The notes: generated by a model from the sequence alone, not told the origin. DNA of 40,868 nt from Streptomyces silaceus (GCF_001419745.1 NZ_LIRJ01000435.1:1-40868), one strand, 5' to 3'; positions 13,836-22,079 are shown, numbered from the stretch's first letter. Program-made: numbers and translations.

Positions 13836-14695
13836 GACCGCACCTCCAGCCCGCGCGGGCGCAGGACCAGTTCGGCCAGCGAGGCCAGCCAGTCCACCAG
13901 GAGCGCGAGCGCGATCGTCAGGATCGAACCGAGCATGAGGACGGGCATCCGCTGGTTCGTCATGCCCGTGGTGATCAGGTCGCCGAGGCCGCCGCCCCCG
14001 CCGAAGGTGGCGAGGGTCGCCGTGCCGACGTTCAGGACGAGCGCCGTGCGCACGCCCGCGAGGATCAGCGGTACGGCCAGCGGGAGTTCGACCCGCGTCA
14101 GCACTCCCAGGGGCGACATGCCGATGCCGCGCGCCGCCTCCAGGAGCGTCGGGTCGTTCGCCTTCAGGCCCGCGATCGTGTTGGACAGGACCGGCAGCAC
14201 GGCGTAGATGATGATGCCGATCAGGGCCGCCTTCTCGCCGATGCCGAGCCAGATCACCAGGAGTGCCAGGAGGCCGATCGCGGGCGTCGCCTGGCCGATG
14301 TTGGCCAGCGCCATCGCGACCGGCGCGGCCCTGCGCACCCGCCCGCGGGTCAGCAGGATCCCCAGCGGGATCGCGATGATCAGCACGAAGAAGGTGGAGA
14401 TCGCGGTCAGCTGGATGTGCTGGCGAAGCCGCAGCCACACGTTGCCGTTCGCCAGCGCGTTCCTGGAGATCGAGTCCAGGTCGGCCTGGTGGAACCACCA
14501 CCAGGTCAGGAGCAGGATCACCGCGAGCACGGCCGGCAGGAACGTGAGGCGCTGCCAGGTGACCCGGCGCTCCTTGCGGTCCGGCGGGCCCGGGGGAGGG
14601 GCCTCCTGCTCGCCCTCGCCCACGTCGCGGAAGGCGAGTCCCTTGACCTCGTGCTCGCCCTCGGGGCGCGTGTCCTCGCGCGGGGACGGGCTCAT
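13832..14695 (-). CDS. OpuC-type osmolyte ABC transporter permease (second)
   Basis: A 287-residue integral membrane protein. A 45-residue charged N-terminal tail precedes about six transmembrane helices (FLPAVLAVILLLTWWWF, TAISTFFVLIIAIPLGILL and others). The permease EAA-like loop reads EAARGIGMSPLGVLTRVELPLAVPLILAG, the contact for the ATPase. Compared with the other permease (215 residues) it has the extra tail and one more N-terminal helix. ATGA overlaps link it to both neighbours (stop with the binding-protein start, start with the ATPase stop). Confidence 0.93.
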   Translation of the reverse strand: MSPSPREDTRPEGEHEVKGLAFRDVGEGEQEAPPPGPPDRKERRVTWQRLTFLPAVLAVILLLTWWWFHQADLDSISRNALANGNVWLRLRQHIQLTAISTFFVLIIAIPLGILLTRGRVRRAAPVAMALANIGQATPAIGLLALLVIWLGIGEKAALIGIIIYAVLPVLSNTIAGLKANDPTLLEAARGIGMSPLGVLTRVELPLAVPLILAGVRTALVLNVGTATLATFGGGGGLGDLITTGMTNQRMPVLMLGSILTIALALLVDWLASLAELVLRPRGLEVRS

Positions 14696-15978
14696 GCCTT
14701 CGCCTCCCCGCCGTCGCCCTCCTGCTCCTGGTGGGTCAACCGCCGGCGCTGCTCCTCCAGTTCGTGCTGGTGCTCCACCGCTTCGAGCCGGTCGGCCTCC
14801 AGCATCTCGTGGACGGAGTTCATCAGCGTCTCCATGTCGACGACGCCGGTGTACTCGCCGCGCCGGCCCGTCACCGCGACCCGCCCCGCGTTGTCCGTGA
14901 GGACCGCCTCCAGGGCGTCGCGCAGGGTGGCGTCGCGGGTCACCGTGTCGTGGACCAGGGTGCCCGCGCGGGCCAGCGAGCCCTTCGCGCGCATCAGGTC
15001 ACCGCGCCGCAGCCACTTGTAGGGGCGGCCGCGCTTGTCGAGCAGGAGCAGTTCGTTCGTACCGCCGGCGCGGAGCTTGTCGAAGATGTCCTGCAACGGG
15101 TCGTCGATGGTCACCGTCGGCACGTCGGCGATCTCCACGTCGCGTACGCGCGTGAGGTTCAGGCGCTTGAGCGCCGCGCCCGCGCCCACGAAGCCCGAGA
15201 CGAAGTCGTCGGCGGGGTTGGTGAGGATCGCCTCCGGGGTGTCGAACTGCGCGATGTGCGAGCGCTCCCGCAGCACCGCGATCCGGTCGCCGAGCTTGAT
15301 GGCCTCGTCGAAGTCGTGCGTGACGAAGACGATCGTCTTGTGCAGCTCGTGCTGGAGCCGGATCAGCTCGTCCTGGAGGTGGTCGCGGGTGATGGGGTCG
15401 ACGGCGCCGAACGGCTCGTCCATCAGCAGCACGGGCGGATCGGCCGCCAGCGCCCGCGCCACGCCCACGCGTTGCTGCTGGCCGCCGGAGAGCTGGCGGG
15501 GATAGCGCCCGTGGAACTCGCCCGGGTCGAGGCCCACCAGGTCCAGCATCTCCTCGACCCGCGACGCGATGCGGGACTTCGACCAGCCCACCATCTTCGG
15601 TACGAGCGCGATGTTCTGGGCGACGGTCATGTGCGGGAAGAGGCCGGAGGACTGGATCGCGTAGCCGACCTTGCGGCGCAGCTTCACCGGGTCGATGTCG
15701 GTGACGTCCTCGCCGTTGATGCGGATGCGGCCGCTGGTCGGCTCGATCAGCCGGTTGATCATCTTCAGGGTGGTGGACTTGCCGCACCCCGAGGGGCCCA
15801 CGAAGATGACGATCTCGCCGGCCTTGATCTCCATGTTCACGCTGTCCACGGCCGGGTCGCCGCTGCCCGGATAGCGCTTGGTGAGGTTCTCCAGCTCGAT
15901 CGTCGCTCCGGAGGTGGCGGCGGGGGCCTGCCCGGCGGCCCCGTCCGTGCTCGCGTCGGTGGCGGTGGTCTCAGACAC
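14692..15978 (-). CDS. OpuC-type osmolyte ABC transporter ATPase with CBS domains
   Basis: A 428-residue ABC ATPase for glycine betaine/choline-type uptake. Walker A GPSGCGKST is at residues 61-69, the signature LSGGQQQR at 163-170, Walker B LLMDEP at 184-189 and the switch His in FVTHD. Residues about 280-400 form a tandem CBS pair (PTVTIDDPLQDIFDKL and HDTVTRDATLRDALEAVL), the part that senses ionic strength or cyclic dinucleotides in OpuA/OpuC homologues. The last 35 residues are a charged coiled coil (EHQHELEEQRRRLTHQEQE). The GTG start overlaps the upstream permease by 8 bp and the stop overlaps the next permease by 4 bp, so translation is coupled throughout. Confidence 0.95.
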   Translation of the reverse strand: MSETTATDASTDGAAGQAPAATSGATIELENLTKRYPGSGDPAVDSVNMEIKAGEIVIFVGPSGCGKSTTLKMINRLIEPTSGRIRINGEDVTDIDPVKLRRKVGYAIQSSGLFPHMTVAQNIALVPKMVGWSKSRIASRVEEMLDLVGLDPGEFHGRYPRQLSGGQQQRVGVARALAADPPVLLMDEPFGAVDPITRDHLQDELIRLQHELHKTIVFVTHDFDEAIKLGDRIAVLRERSHIAQFDTPEAILTNPADDFVSGFVGAGAALKRLNLTRVRDVEIADVPTVTIDDPLQDIFDKLRAGGTNELLLLDKRGRPYKWLRRGDLMRAKGSLARAGTLVHDTVTRDATLRDALEAVLTDNAGRVAVTGRRGEYTGVVDMETLMNSVHEMLEADRLEAVEHQHELEEQRRRLTHQEQEGDGGEAKA

Positions 15979-16618
15979 GGATACCCCTCGGAATCGTCAG
16001 CCGGCCGATCAGGACGTACGCGGCGTCGAAGAGCAGCGCCAGGACGATGATCCCGAGCGTGCCCGCGAGCACCTGGTTGAGCGCGTTCTTGCTGCCGAGC
16101 GAGCCGATGCCGCGGAAGATCTCGTTGCCGAGGCCGGGCCCCGACGCGTACGCGGCGATGGCCGCGATGCCCATCAGCATCTGCGTGGAGACGCGGATGC
16201 CGGTGAGGATCGGCGGCCAGGCGATCGGCAGCTCCACCTTGAAGAGCCGGGCGAGCCGGGACATCCCGATGCCCTTCGCCGCGTCGACGAGCGAGGGGTC
16301 GACCCCCCGCAGCCCGACGATGGCGTTGCGCACGATCGGCAGCAGCCCGTACAGCGTCAGCGCGATGACGGTCGGCGCCACGCCCAGGCCCACGACCGGG
16401 ATCAGCAGACCGATCATGGCGAGCGAGGGGATGGTGAGGATGGTGGAGGTCGCGGTCGTGGCGAGGTTGCCCGCCCACTCGCTGCGGTACGTGAGGACGC
16501 CGATCAGGACGCCGATGACGGTCGCGACGACCATGCACTGGAAGACGGCGCTCGCGTGCTGGTACGCGTCCGTCAGCAACTGTTGGTGACGGTTGCCGAG
16601 GTAGTCCCAGAAGTTCAC
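15971..16618 (-). CDS. OpuC-type osmolyte ABC transporter permease (first)
   Basis: A 215-residue membrane permease with about five to six helices (VFQCMVVATVIGVLIGVLTY, TILTIPSLAMIGLLIPVVGLG, GLLPIVRNAIVGL) and the EAA-like loop DAAKGIGMSRLARLFKVELPIAWP. I chose GTG 16618 (sequence MNFWDYLGNRHQ) because GAGGTGA lies 8 bases upstream; the GTG at 16630 lies within that ribosome-binding site, although it is in frame. This is the first gene of the four-gene operon and is separated by 89 bp from the Lrp-type regulator gene on the same strand. Confidence 0.92.
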   Translation of the reverse strand: MNFWDYLGNRHQQLLTDAYQHASAVFQCMVVATVIGVLIGVLTYRSEWAGNLATTATSTILTIPSLAMIGLLIPVVGLGVAPTVIALTLYGLLPIVRNAIVGLRGVDPSLVDAAKGIGMSRLARLFKVELPIAWPPILTGIRVSTQMLMGIAAIAAYASGPGLGNEIFRGIGSLGSKNALNQVLAGTLGIIVLALLFDAAYVLIGRLTIPRGIRV

Positions 16619-16667
16619 TGAAGTGCTCACCTCGTCTTTCCGAAGGGTCTCAGCGGTCTTGGACTCG

Positions 16668-16691
16668 GGCCCCGGCTCCCGTGGCCGGGGT
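16668..16691 (-). terminator. Possible weak terminator between the Lrp gene and the transporter operon
   Basis: Inverted repeat CCCCGGC (16670-16676) with GCCGGGG (16684-16690), loop of 7 bases, between the stop of the Lrp regulator and the first permease. There is no clear U tract, so some read-through from the regulator into the operon is possible. Confidence 0.3.
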
Positions 16692-16707
16692 CGTCGGCGC
16701 TCCTGCC

Positions 16708-17178
16708 TCAGGGGTCCTCGGACGCCTGCTCCACCAGCGGGATGATCCGCAGCGGTACGGGGTTCTCCATGACGATCGCCGTGGAGGCCCGGACGATGCC
16801 ATCAAAACCCACCACCCGGTCGATCACACGTTGGAGATCGGCGTTGGACCGGGCCACCAGACGGCAGAGCATGTCGCCGTGGCCCGTGATGGTGTGCAGT
16901 TCGAGGACCTCGGCGACCGACGCCAAATGGGCGCGCACGTCCGCCCCCTGGCCCTGTTTGATCTCCAGGGTCGCGAAGGCCGTCACGGGGTAGCCGAGCG
17001 CCGCCGGATCGACCTCGGGCCCGAAGCCCCGGATGACTCCATTGGACTGAAGCCGGTCCATGCGCGCCTGCACCGTGCCGCGCGCGACGCCGAGCCTGCG
17101 GGACGCCTCAAGAACCCCGATACGCGGCTCCCGCGCCAGGAGCACGATGAGTCTCCCGTCCAGATGATCGATCGCCAT
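16708..17178 (-). CDS. Lrp/AsnC-family regulator (HpdR-like)
   Basis: A 156-residue Lrp/AsnC protein: N-terminal helix-turn-helix (IDHLDGRLIVLLAREP, VLEASRRLGVARGTVQARMDRLQ) and a C-terminal RAM ligand-binding domain (VTAFATLEIKQGQG, HTITGHGDMLCRLVARS). ATG 17178 has GGAGG 4 bases upstream; the longer frame from 17316 runs into the hpd promoter and is unlikely. It is divergent from hpd. In Streptomyces coelicolor a related Lrp-type regulator next to the HPPD gene, HpdR, is reported to control it, so control of hpd by an aromatic ligand is the likely role. It is also co-directional with, and immediately upstream of, the osmolyte transporter operon, which it might affect. Confidence 0.9.
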   Translation of the reverse strand: MAIDHLDGRLIVLLAREPRIGVLEASRRLGVARGTVQARMDRLQSNGVIRGFGPEVDPAALGYPVTAFATLEIKQGQGADVRAHLASVAEVLELHTITGHGDMLCRLVARSNADLQRVIDRVVGFDGIVRASTAIVMENPVPLRIIPLVEQASEDP

Positions 17179-17220
17179 GACGCCTCCGTGATGGTCATGA
17201 TGTACAGATAGCCCGCCCAT

Positions 17221-17239
17221 CCTGGCCACTGCCTGGACA
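17221..17239. promoter_or_regulatory. Phased direct repeat in the hpd/lrp intergenic region
   Basis: CCTGGCCA (17221-17228) and CCTGGACA (17232-17239) are direct repeats spaced 11 bp, one helical turn, between the divergent regulator and hpd starts. TTGACC at 17243-17248 could be a -35 for hpd. Lrp-type regulators often bind phased sites, so this is a candidate binding region; the assignment is inference. Confidence 0.35.
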
Positions 17240-17299
17240 GATTGACCACTGAAAACGCGAACTATTGCGCACCTTGTGGATCGGCGGGAGCCTCGGACC

Positions 17300-18448
17300 A
17301 TGACTGAGACCACCACTCACACCACCCCCGACACCGCGCGCGAGGCCGACCCCTTCCCGGTCAAGGGAATGGACGCGGTCGTCTTCGCCGTGGGCAACGC
17401 CAAGCAGGCGGCGCACTACTACTGCACCGCGTTCGGCATGAAGCTGGTCGCCTACTCCGGACCGGAGAACGGCAGCCGCGAGACCGCGAGTTACGTGCTC
17501 ACGAACGGCGCCGCCCGCTTCGTCTTCACCTCCGTCATCAAGGCCTCCACCGAGTGGGGCACCTTCCTCGCCTCCCACGTCGCCGAGCACGGCGACGGCG
17601 TGGTCGACCTCGCCATCGAGGTGCCGGACGCGCGCGCCGCGTACGCCTACGCCGTCGAGCACGGCGCCCGCGGGATCACGGAGCCGTACGAGGAGAAGGA
17701 CGAGAACGGCACGGTCGTCCTCGCCGCGATCGCCACGTACGGCAAGACCCGCCACACCCTGGTCGAGCGCACCGACTACGACGGCCCTTACCTGCCCGGT
17801 TTCGTGGCCGCGAACCCGATCGTCGACCCGCCCGCCAAGCGCACCTTCCAGGCGATCGACCACTGCGTCGGCAACGTCGAGCTCGGCAAGATGAACGAGT
17901 GGGTCGGCTTCTACAACAAGGTCATGGGCTTCACGAACATGAAGGAGTTCGTGGGCGACGACATCGCGACCGAGTACTCGGCGCTGATGTCCAAGGTGGT
18001 CGCGGACGGCACCCTCAAGGTGAAGTTCCCGATCAACGAGCCGGCCATCGCCAAGAAGAAGTCGCAGATCGACGAGTACCTGGAGTTCTACGGCGGCGCG
18101 GGCGTCCAGCACATCGCGCTCGCCACGAACGACATCGTCGAGTCCGTGCGCACCATGCGCGCGGCGGGCGTGCAGTTCCTGGACACCCCCGACTCGTACT
18201 ACGACACCCTCGGCGAGTGGGCCGGTGAGACCCGCGTGCCCGTCGAGACCCTGCGCGAGCTGAAGATCCTCGTCGACCGCGACGAGGACGGCTACCTCCT
18301 GCAGATCTTCACCAAGCCGGTCCAGGACCGCCCGACGGTCTTCTTCGAGATGATCGAGCGCCACGGCTCGATGGGCTTCGGCAAGGGCAACTTCAAGGCC
18401 CTGTTCGAGGCGATCGAGCGCGAGCAGGAGAAGCGCGGCAACCTCTAG
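17300..18448 (+). CDS. hpd: 4-hydroxyphenylpyruvate dioxygenase
   Basis: A 382-residue Fe(II) dioxygenase converting 4-hydroxyphenylpyruvate to homogentisate in tyrosine catabolism. Two VOC-type halves are visible. The iron ligands are His188 (in AIDHCVGN), His271 (in GVQHIAL) and Glu350 (in VFFEMIERHG), and the C-terminal GFGKGNFKALFEAIE stretch that closes the active site is intact, so the enzyme should be active. Length is normal for bacterial HPPD. ATG 17300 has GGGAG 8 bases upstream. It is divergent from the Lrp-type regulator; no homogentisate dioxygenase or fumarylacetoacetase gene is in the window. Confidence 0.97.
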   Translation: MTETTTHTTPDTAREADPFPVKGMDAVVFAVGNAKQAAHYYCTAFGMKLVAYSGPENGSRETASYVLTNGAARFVFTSVIKASTEWGTFLASHVAEHGDGVVDLAIEVPDARAAYAYAVEHGARGITEPYEEKDENGTVVLAAIATYGKTRHTLVERTDYDGPYLPGFVAANPIVDPPAKRTFQAIDHCVGNVELGKMNEWVGFYNKVMGFTNMKEFVGDDIATEYSALMSKVVADGTLKVKFPINEPAIAKKKSQIDEYLEFYGGAGVQHIALATNDIVESVRTMRAAGVQFLDTPDSYYDTLGEWAGETRVPVETLRELKILVDRDEDGYLLQIFTKPVQDRPTVFFEMIERHGSMGFGKGNFKALFEAIEREQEKRGNL

Positions 18449-18482
18449 GCACCGTCGATCGCGGGCTGCGCCCAGCTCGTCC

Positions 18483-19991
18483 TCAGTCGCCGGACAGGCT
18501 CGGATTCCCCGGACCCGTCCGGCGATTCGGCGTCCCGGCCCGGCCGCGGGCCGGTGGGGGCTGGTCGCGCAGTTCCCCGCGCCCCTGACGGGGCGCCGCC
18601 TTGCGCGGTGTCACCGGCCGAGGCGCGTACATCTGGGCGGGCCCACCCTCGGGTGGGTCCCCCAGCGCCTCCAGCGCCGCCTTCGCGACGGGAACGCCCA
18701 GCGGCGAGAAGTAGGGGTTGATGCGCAGGGCCTCGCCCAGGTGGCGCCGCGCGGCGCCGTAGTAGCCCAACTCCCGCTCGATCTGCCCCCGGTGGAAGGC
18801 GAACAGCGCGCTGCGCGGCCCCTTGTCCATCGCCTTCGTGACGAGCTTGAGGCCGCCCTCCCCGTCCCCGGCCCGGTGCAGCGCCCAGCCCAGCGCGTCC
18901 GCCGTCTCCGGGCTGCCGTGCCGCTCGTACTCCGCGGTGAGCCGCTCCACCGCCGCGTCCGGGTCCCCGTGGTCGGCCTCGAAGAGCCCGAGGATCCGTT
19001 CGTTGTTGACGCCGCCCGCGCCCTCCTGCGTCACGCGCGTGCGCAGCAGGTCGTACTGGGCCCGTGCCGCCGGACCCAGCCGCAGCGACTCGTACAACTC
19101 GCCCAGTTCCAGGGCGTACTGGGGGAGCGGCTGCCGGGCGAGCGCCGAGCGGTAGGCCTGCAGCGCCTCCGACGAGCGGCCCAGCGCGGCCAGGGCGCGG
19201 CCCCGGCCCGCGAGCGCGGGATGGTGCTCGGCGTCGGCGGCCAGCGCCGCGTCGTAGTAGCGCAGCGCCTCCGTCGGCTCGCCCCGCTCCCACGCCAGCT
19301 CCCCGACCCGGTACAGGCACGCCGCCTTCTCCGCCGGGGCCTCGGCGAGCGCCGCGGCGTCGGTGAGCGCGGCGTTCGCGTCCTCGCGCCAGCCGCGGTC
19401 CCGGTAGACCTGCCCGGCCCGCGCCATCACCGAAGGACCCGAGCCGAGTTCCTGCAAGGACTCCAGGGCCCTGCCGACGCCCTTCGCGTCGCCGAGCCCG
19501 CTGTAGGCGTCGATCAGCGCGGGATAGGAGGTCCAGCGCTTCGGCGCGGACCTGGCCGCGCGCTCGCCCCACATCTTCCCGGCACGGAAGTCGTGCCGGG
19601 CGTTCGCCAGCGCCGCGAGCCCCGCGAACGCCTCCGCGTTGCCCTCGGGCCGCGCCTTCAGCGAGGCGCGCAGGGCGTTCTCCGCCTTCGGATAGGCGGC
19701 GGCGTCCGCGGTCCGTACGCCCCGTGCGACGTACGCCGAACCGAGCACCGCCCAGGACTGGTCGTCGCCGGGGTGCGCCCGCAGATGCGCCTCGCGCTCC
19801 CCGATGAGCGCGGCCAGGTCCGGCAGGGCGGCGGGGGCGCCCGCACCCACGGCCGCCATCGCCCGCCCGGCGGGCCCGAGCACGGGCGGCGCCGCGTCCC
19901 CGTCGTCCGACGGCAGCAGCACGAGGAGGCCGCCGAGCACCACGCTCCCCGCGACGGAGCCGATCAGCACACGCTTCACCGAAGGCTTCAT
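18483..19991 (-). CDS. TPR-repeat lipoprotein-like or membrane-anchored protein
   Basis: A 502-residue protein. Residues 5-25 are one hydrophobic segment (VLIGSVAGSVVLGGLLVLL) acting as signal anchor; there is no lipobox Cys. The rest is a TPR superhelix with many repeats (for example LYRVGELAWERGEPTEALRYYDAALAADAEHHPALAGRGRALAALGR), so it is a protein-interaction scaffold, probably outside the membrane. ATG 19991 has GAGG nearby; the GTG at 20000 lacks a site. The last 30 or so residues (from about RQGRGELRD) are encoded by a dispersed Streptomyces intergenic repeat, so the natural C-terminus probably lies upstream of residue 470. The partner is unknown; it is convergent with hpd and divergent from the GlcD-like gene. 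Confidence 0.82.
   Translation of the reverse strand: MKPSVKRVLIGSVAGSVVLGGLLVLLPSDDGDAAPPVLGPAGRAMAAVGAGAPAALPDLAALIGEREAHLRAHPGDDQSWAVLGSAYVARGVRTADAAAYPKAENALRASLKARPEGNAEAFAGLAALANARHDFRAGKMWGERAARSAPKRWTSYPALIDAYSGLGDAKGVGRALESLQELGSGPSVMARAGQVYRDRGWREDANAALTDAAALAEAPAEKAACLYRVGELAWERGEPTEALRYYDAALAADAEHHPALAGRGRALAALGRSSEALQAYRSALARQPLPQYALELGELYESLRLGPAARAQYDLLRTRVTQEGAGGVNNERILGLFEADHGDPDAAVERLTAEYERHGSPETADALGWALHRAGDGEGGLKLVTKAMDKGPRSALFAFHRGQIERELGYYGAARRHLGEALRINPYFSPLGVPVAKAALEALGDPPEGGPAQMYAPRPVTPRKAAPRQGRGELRDQPPPARGRAGTPNRRTGPGNPSLSGD
18545..18597. repeat. Dispersed Streptomyces intergenic repeat (GGTCGCGCAGTTCCCCGCGC type)
   Basis: The stretch containing CTGGTCGCGCAGTTCCCC followed by GCGCCCCTGACGGGGCGC matches a repeat commonly seen between Streptomyces genes, by recall. 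It contains a 7-bp hairpin (18579-18585 with 18590-18596, loop TGAC). Here it is inside the 3' end of the TPR frame, which it extends. Confidence 0.6.
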
Positions 19992-20098
19992 GGGCCTCAC
20001 TGTGCGTCAAACACTTCAATACGAAGAGCACATCCCGGCATGTGGAAGGGCGTCGCACACGGGTTCACACCGATGGCCCCGGGTGCGAGGCTGTGATC

Positions 20099-21649
20099 AT
20101 GAGCCGCACCCTCATCGAACGCCTTCAGGAGGGCCTCCCGGCCGAGGCGGTCCTCACCGACCCGGACGTCACCTCCTCGTACGCCCACGACATGGCCAGC
20201 TTCTGTGAGGCGGGCACCCCCGCCGTCGTGGTCCTGCCGCGCACCGTCGAACAGGTCCAGCACGTGATGCGCACGGCCACCGAGCTGCGCATCCCCGTCG
20301 TCCCGCAGGGCGCCCGCACCGGCCTGTCCGGCGCCGCGAACGCGAGCGAGGGGTGCATCGTCCTGTCCCTCGTCAAGATGGACCGCATCCTGGAGATCAG
20401 CCCCGTCGACCGGATCGCCGTCGTCGAACCGGGCGTCGTCAACGCCACGCTGTCGCGCGCGGTGGGCGAGCACGGCCTGTACTACCCGCCGGATCCCTCC
20501 AGTTGGGAGACGTGCACCATCGGCGGGAACATCGGCACCGCCTCCGGGGGCCTGTGCTGCGTGAAGTACGGGGTCACGGCGGAGTACGTCCTCGGGCTCG
20601 ACGTCGTCCTCGCCGACGGGCGCCTCATGAGCACGGGACGCCGCACCGCCAAGGGCGTCGCCGGATACGACCTCACGCGGCTGTTCGTGGGCTCCGAGGG
20701 CAGCCTCGGCATCGTCGTGCGCGCCGTCCTCGCGCTCAAGCCGCAGCCGCCCCGGCAGCTGGTCCTGGCGGCCGAATTCGCCTCGACGAAGGCGGCCTGC
20801 GACGCGGTGTGCGCGATCATGGAGGGCGGCCACGTCCCCTCGCTGCTCGAACTGATGGACCGTACGACCGTGAAGGCCGTGAACGCGCTCGCGAACATGG
20901 GGCTGCCCGAGTCCACCGAGGGGCTGCTGCTCGCGGCCTTCGACACCGCGGACCCCGCGGCCGACCTCGCCGCCGTCGGCGCGCTCACCTGCGCCGACGG
21001 CCAGGCCACGCTCACCCCGCTGGGCAGCTGGGCGGTCTGGGTCAAGCTGGAGCAGATCTGCGTCGCCGCGCAGAGCCCCGCCGGGCACATCGAGCAGTCC
21101 GCCGAGGACATGCTGCGCGGCTGCGCCCGCCTGCGGCCGAACGCGGCGCGTGCCGAGTACCGCGCCTGGCTCGCCGCCCGCACCGTCACCAGCGCCGTCA
21201 CCGACCTCCTCGCCGCCGCCCGGGGCGAGGACGCCCTGCTGCGCGGCCTCGCCTTCGAGGCGCTGCGGGTGGTCGGCGCGCCGGCCGAGGCCGAGGTCAG
21301 GGCCGTCGTCGACGAGGTCCCGCTGCGCCCCTACGCCTTGCTGTGGCTCGCCGAGCAGGAGGGCACCGACCCCGAGGACGTCCACTTCGTGCTGACCCGC
21401 GAGGAGTCCACCTGGCTGTGGATCGACACCGCGGCGGCCGTCGCGGACCACGGCGAGGCCCAGATCCTCGTGCGGCACCTGGAGTCGGCGGTCCAGCCGA
21501 CCGTTCCCGCGCTGCTCGACGAGGTGCGCCGCGCCGGGCACCCCCGCACCGTCCAGGTCCTGGTCGCCCTCGCCGCGGCCCACCCGGACCCGGCGCTCGC
21601 CAAGGCCATGCGCCGCGCCGCCTTCCAGGTGCACACCGGCGGCGAGTGA
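20099..21649 (+). CDS. GlcD-like FAD-binding oxidase fused to a HEAT-like C-terminal domain (apparent chimera)
   Basis: A 516-residue protein of two unlike halves. Residues 1-295 are the FAD_binding_4 (PCMH) domain of a GlcD-type 2-hydroxyacid oxidase: PQGARTGLSGAANASEG and IGGNIGTASGGLCCVKYGVT, followed by VLGLDVVLADGR, are textbook. The FAD-oxidase C-terminal domain (about 200 residues with HxHGDGN and GEHGVG) that normally completes substrate binding is missing. From about residue 300 the sequence becomes a helical, HEAT-like protein (LRPYALLWLAEQEG, TVQVLVALAAAHPDPALAKA) typical of a separate gene. The join near 20980 is in frame. The simplest reading is a deletion fusing glcD to a downstream gene, which would abolish oxidase activity. 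ATG 20099 is preferred; GTG 20093 is also in frame. Confidence 0.8.
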   Translation: MSRTLIERLQEGLPAEAVLTDPDVTSSYAHDMASFCEAGTPAVVVLPRTVEQVQHVMRTATELRIPVVPQGARTGLSGAANASEGCIVLSLVKMDRILEISPVDRIAVVEPGVVNATLSRAVGEHGLYYPPDPSSWETCTIGGNIGTASGGLCCVKYGVTAEYVLGLDVVLADGRLMSTGRRTAKGVAGYDLTRLFVGSEGSLGIVVRAVLALKPQPPRQLVLAAEFASTKAACDAVCAIMEGGHVPSLLELMDRTTVKAVNALANMGLPESTEGLLLAAFDTADPAADLAAVGALTCADGQATLTPLGSWAVWVKLEQICVAAQSPAGHIEQSAEDMLRGCARLRPNAARAEYRAWLAARTVTSAVTDLLAAARGEDALLRGLAFEALRVVGAPAEAEVRAVVDEVPLRPYALLWLAEQEGTDPEDVHFVLTREESTWLWIDTAAAVADHGEAQILVRHLESAVQPTVPALLDEVRRAGHPRTVQVLVALAAAHPDPALAKAMRRAAFQVHTGGE

Positions 21650-21654
21650 CCGGG

Positions 21655-21687
21655 CGCCCCGGGGGTCAGGCCCTGATCCCGGGGGCG
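21655..21687. terminator. Bidirectional terminator between convergent genes
   Basis: A long, slightly imperfect stem (CGCCCC/GGGGCG arms plus GGG/CCC, 21655-21687) lies between the GlcD-like stop and the stop of the VOC gene, overlapping the latter. Confidence 0.5.
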
Positions 21688-22079
21688 TACGTGCCGAAAC
21701 TCCATACGTTGCCCTCGGCGTCCCGGGCCAGGTAGTCCCGCGAGCCGTAGTCCTGGTCGGTCGGGGGCATCAGGATCTCCGCGCCGTGCTCCTTGGCGTG
21801 CCGGTGGTGGGCGTCGACGTCGTCCACGACGACGTACACGCCGCACGGCCCTGCGCCCGCCATCGCCCGGTCGTAGACGCTGCCCGTGCCCCGGGAGCCG
21901 AGCATCACCGCGCCGTTGCCCTGGGCCAGTTCGGCGTGCACGACGCGGCCGTCCTCGCCCTCGTACACACTCACCTCGGTGAAGCCGAAGGCCTCCGTCA
22001 GCTGCGCGATCGCGGCCTTCGCGTCCGCGTACAGGAGGGTCGGGAAGATGCTCGGCCGCCCGCCGTCGTCGCCTGCCAT
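21666..22079 (-). CDS. VOC-family (glyoxalase/bleomycin-resistance fold) protein
   Basis: A 137-residue single-chain vicinal-oxygen-chelate protein. bab-type modules are seen in FPTLLYADAKAAIAQLTEAFGFTEVSV and GVYVVVDDVDAHHRHAKEHGAEI, and the C-terminal YLARDAEGNVWSFGTY is the classic ending of YCII/PhnB-like VOC proteins. His at HAELAQGNGAVMLG is a possible metal ligand; the fourth ligand position is not obvious. Substrate unknown; enzymatic or binding (resistance) roles are both possible. ATG 22079 has GGAG 8 bases upstream. It lies 26 bp after the metallopeptidase gene on the same strand, so the two may be co-transcribed. Confidence 0.85.
   Translation of the reverse strand: MAGDDGGRPSIFPTLLYADAKAAIAQLTEAFGFTEVSVYEGEDGRVVHAELAQGNGAVMLGSRGTGSVYDRAMAGAGPCGVYVVVDDVDAHHRHAKEHGAEILMPPTDQDYGSRDYLARDAEGNVWSFGTYAPGIRA

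Noticed and set aside
18545..18597. CRISPR-like or insertion-element signature
   Set aside because: It is a single copy of a dispersed Streptomyces repeat with a short hairpin, without spacers, repeats in series or target-site duplication.
18445..20058. 537-residue minus-strand frame overlapping the TPR gene
   Set aside because: Arg/Gly-rich alternative reading of the same bases; the other frame has clear TPR repeats.
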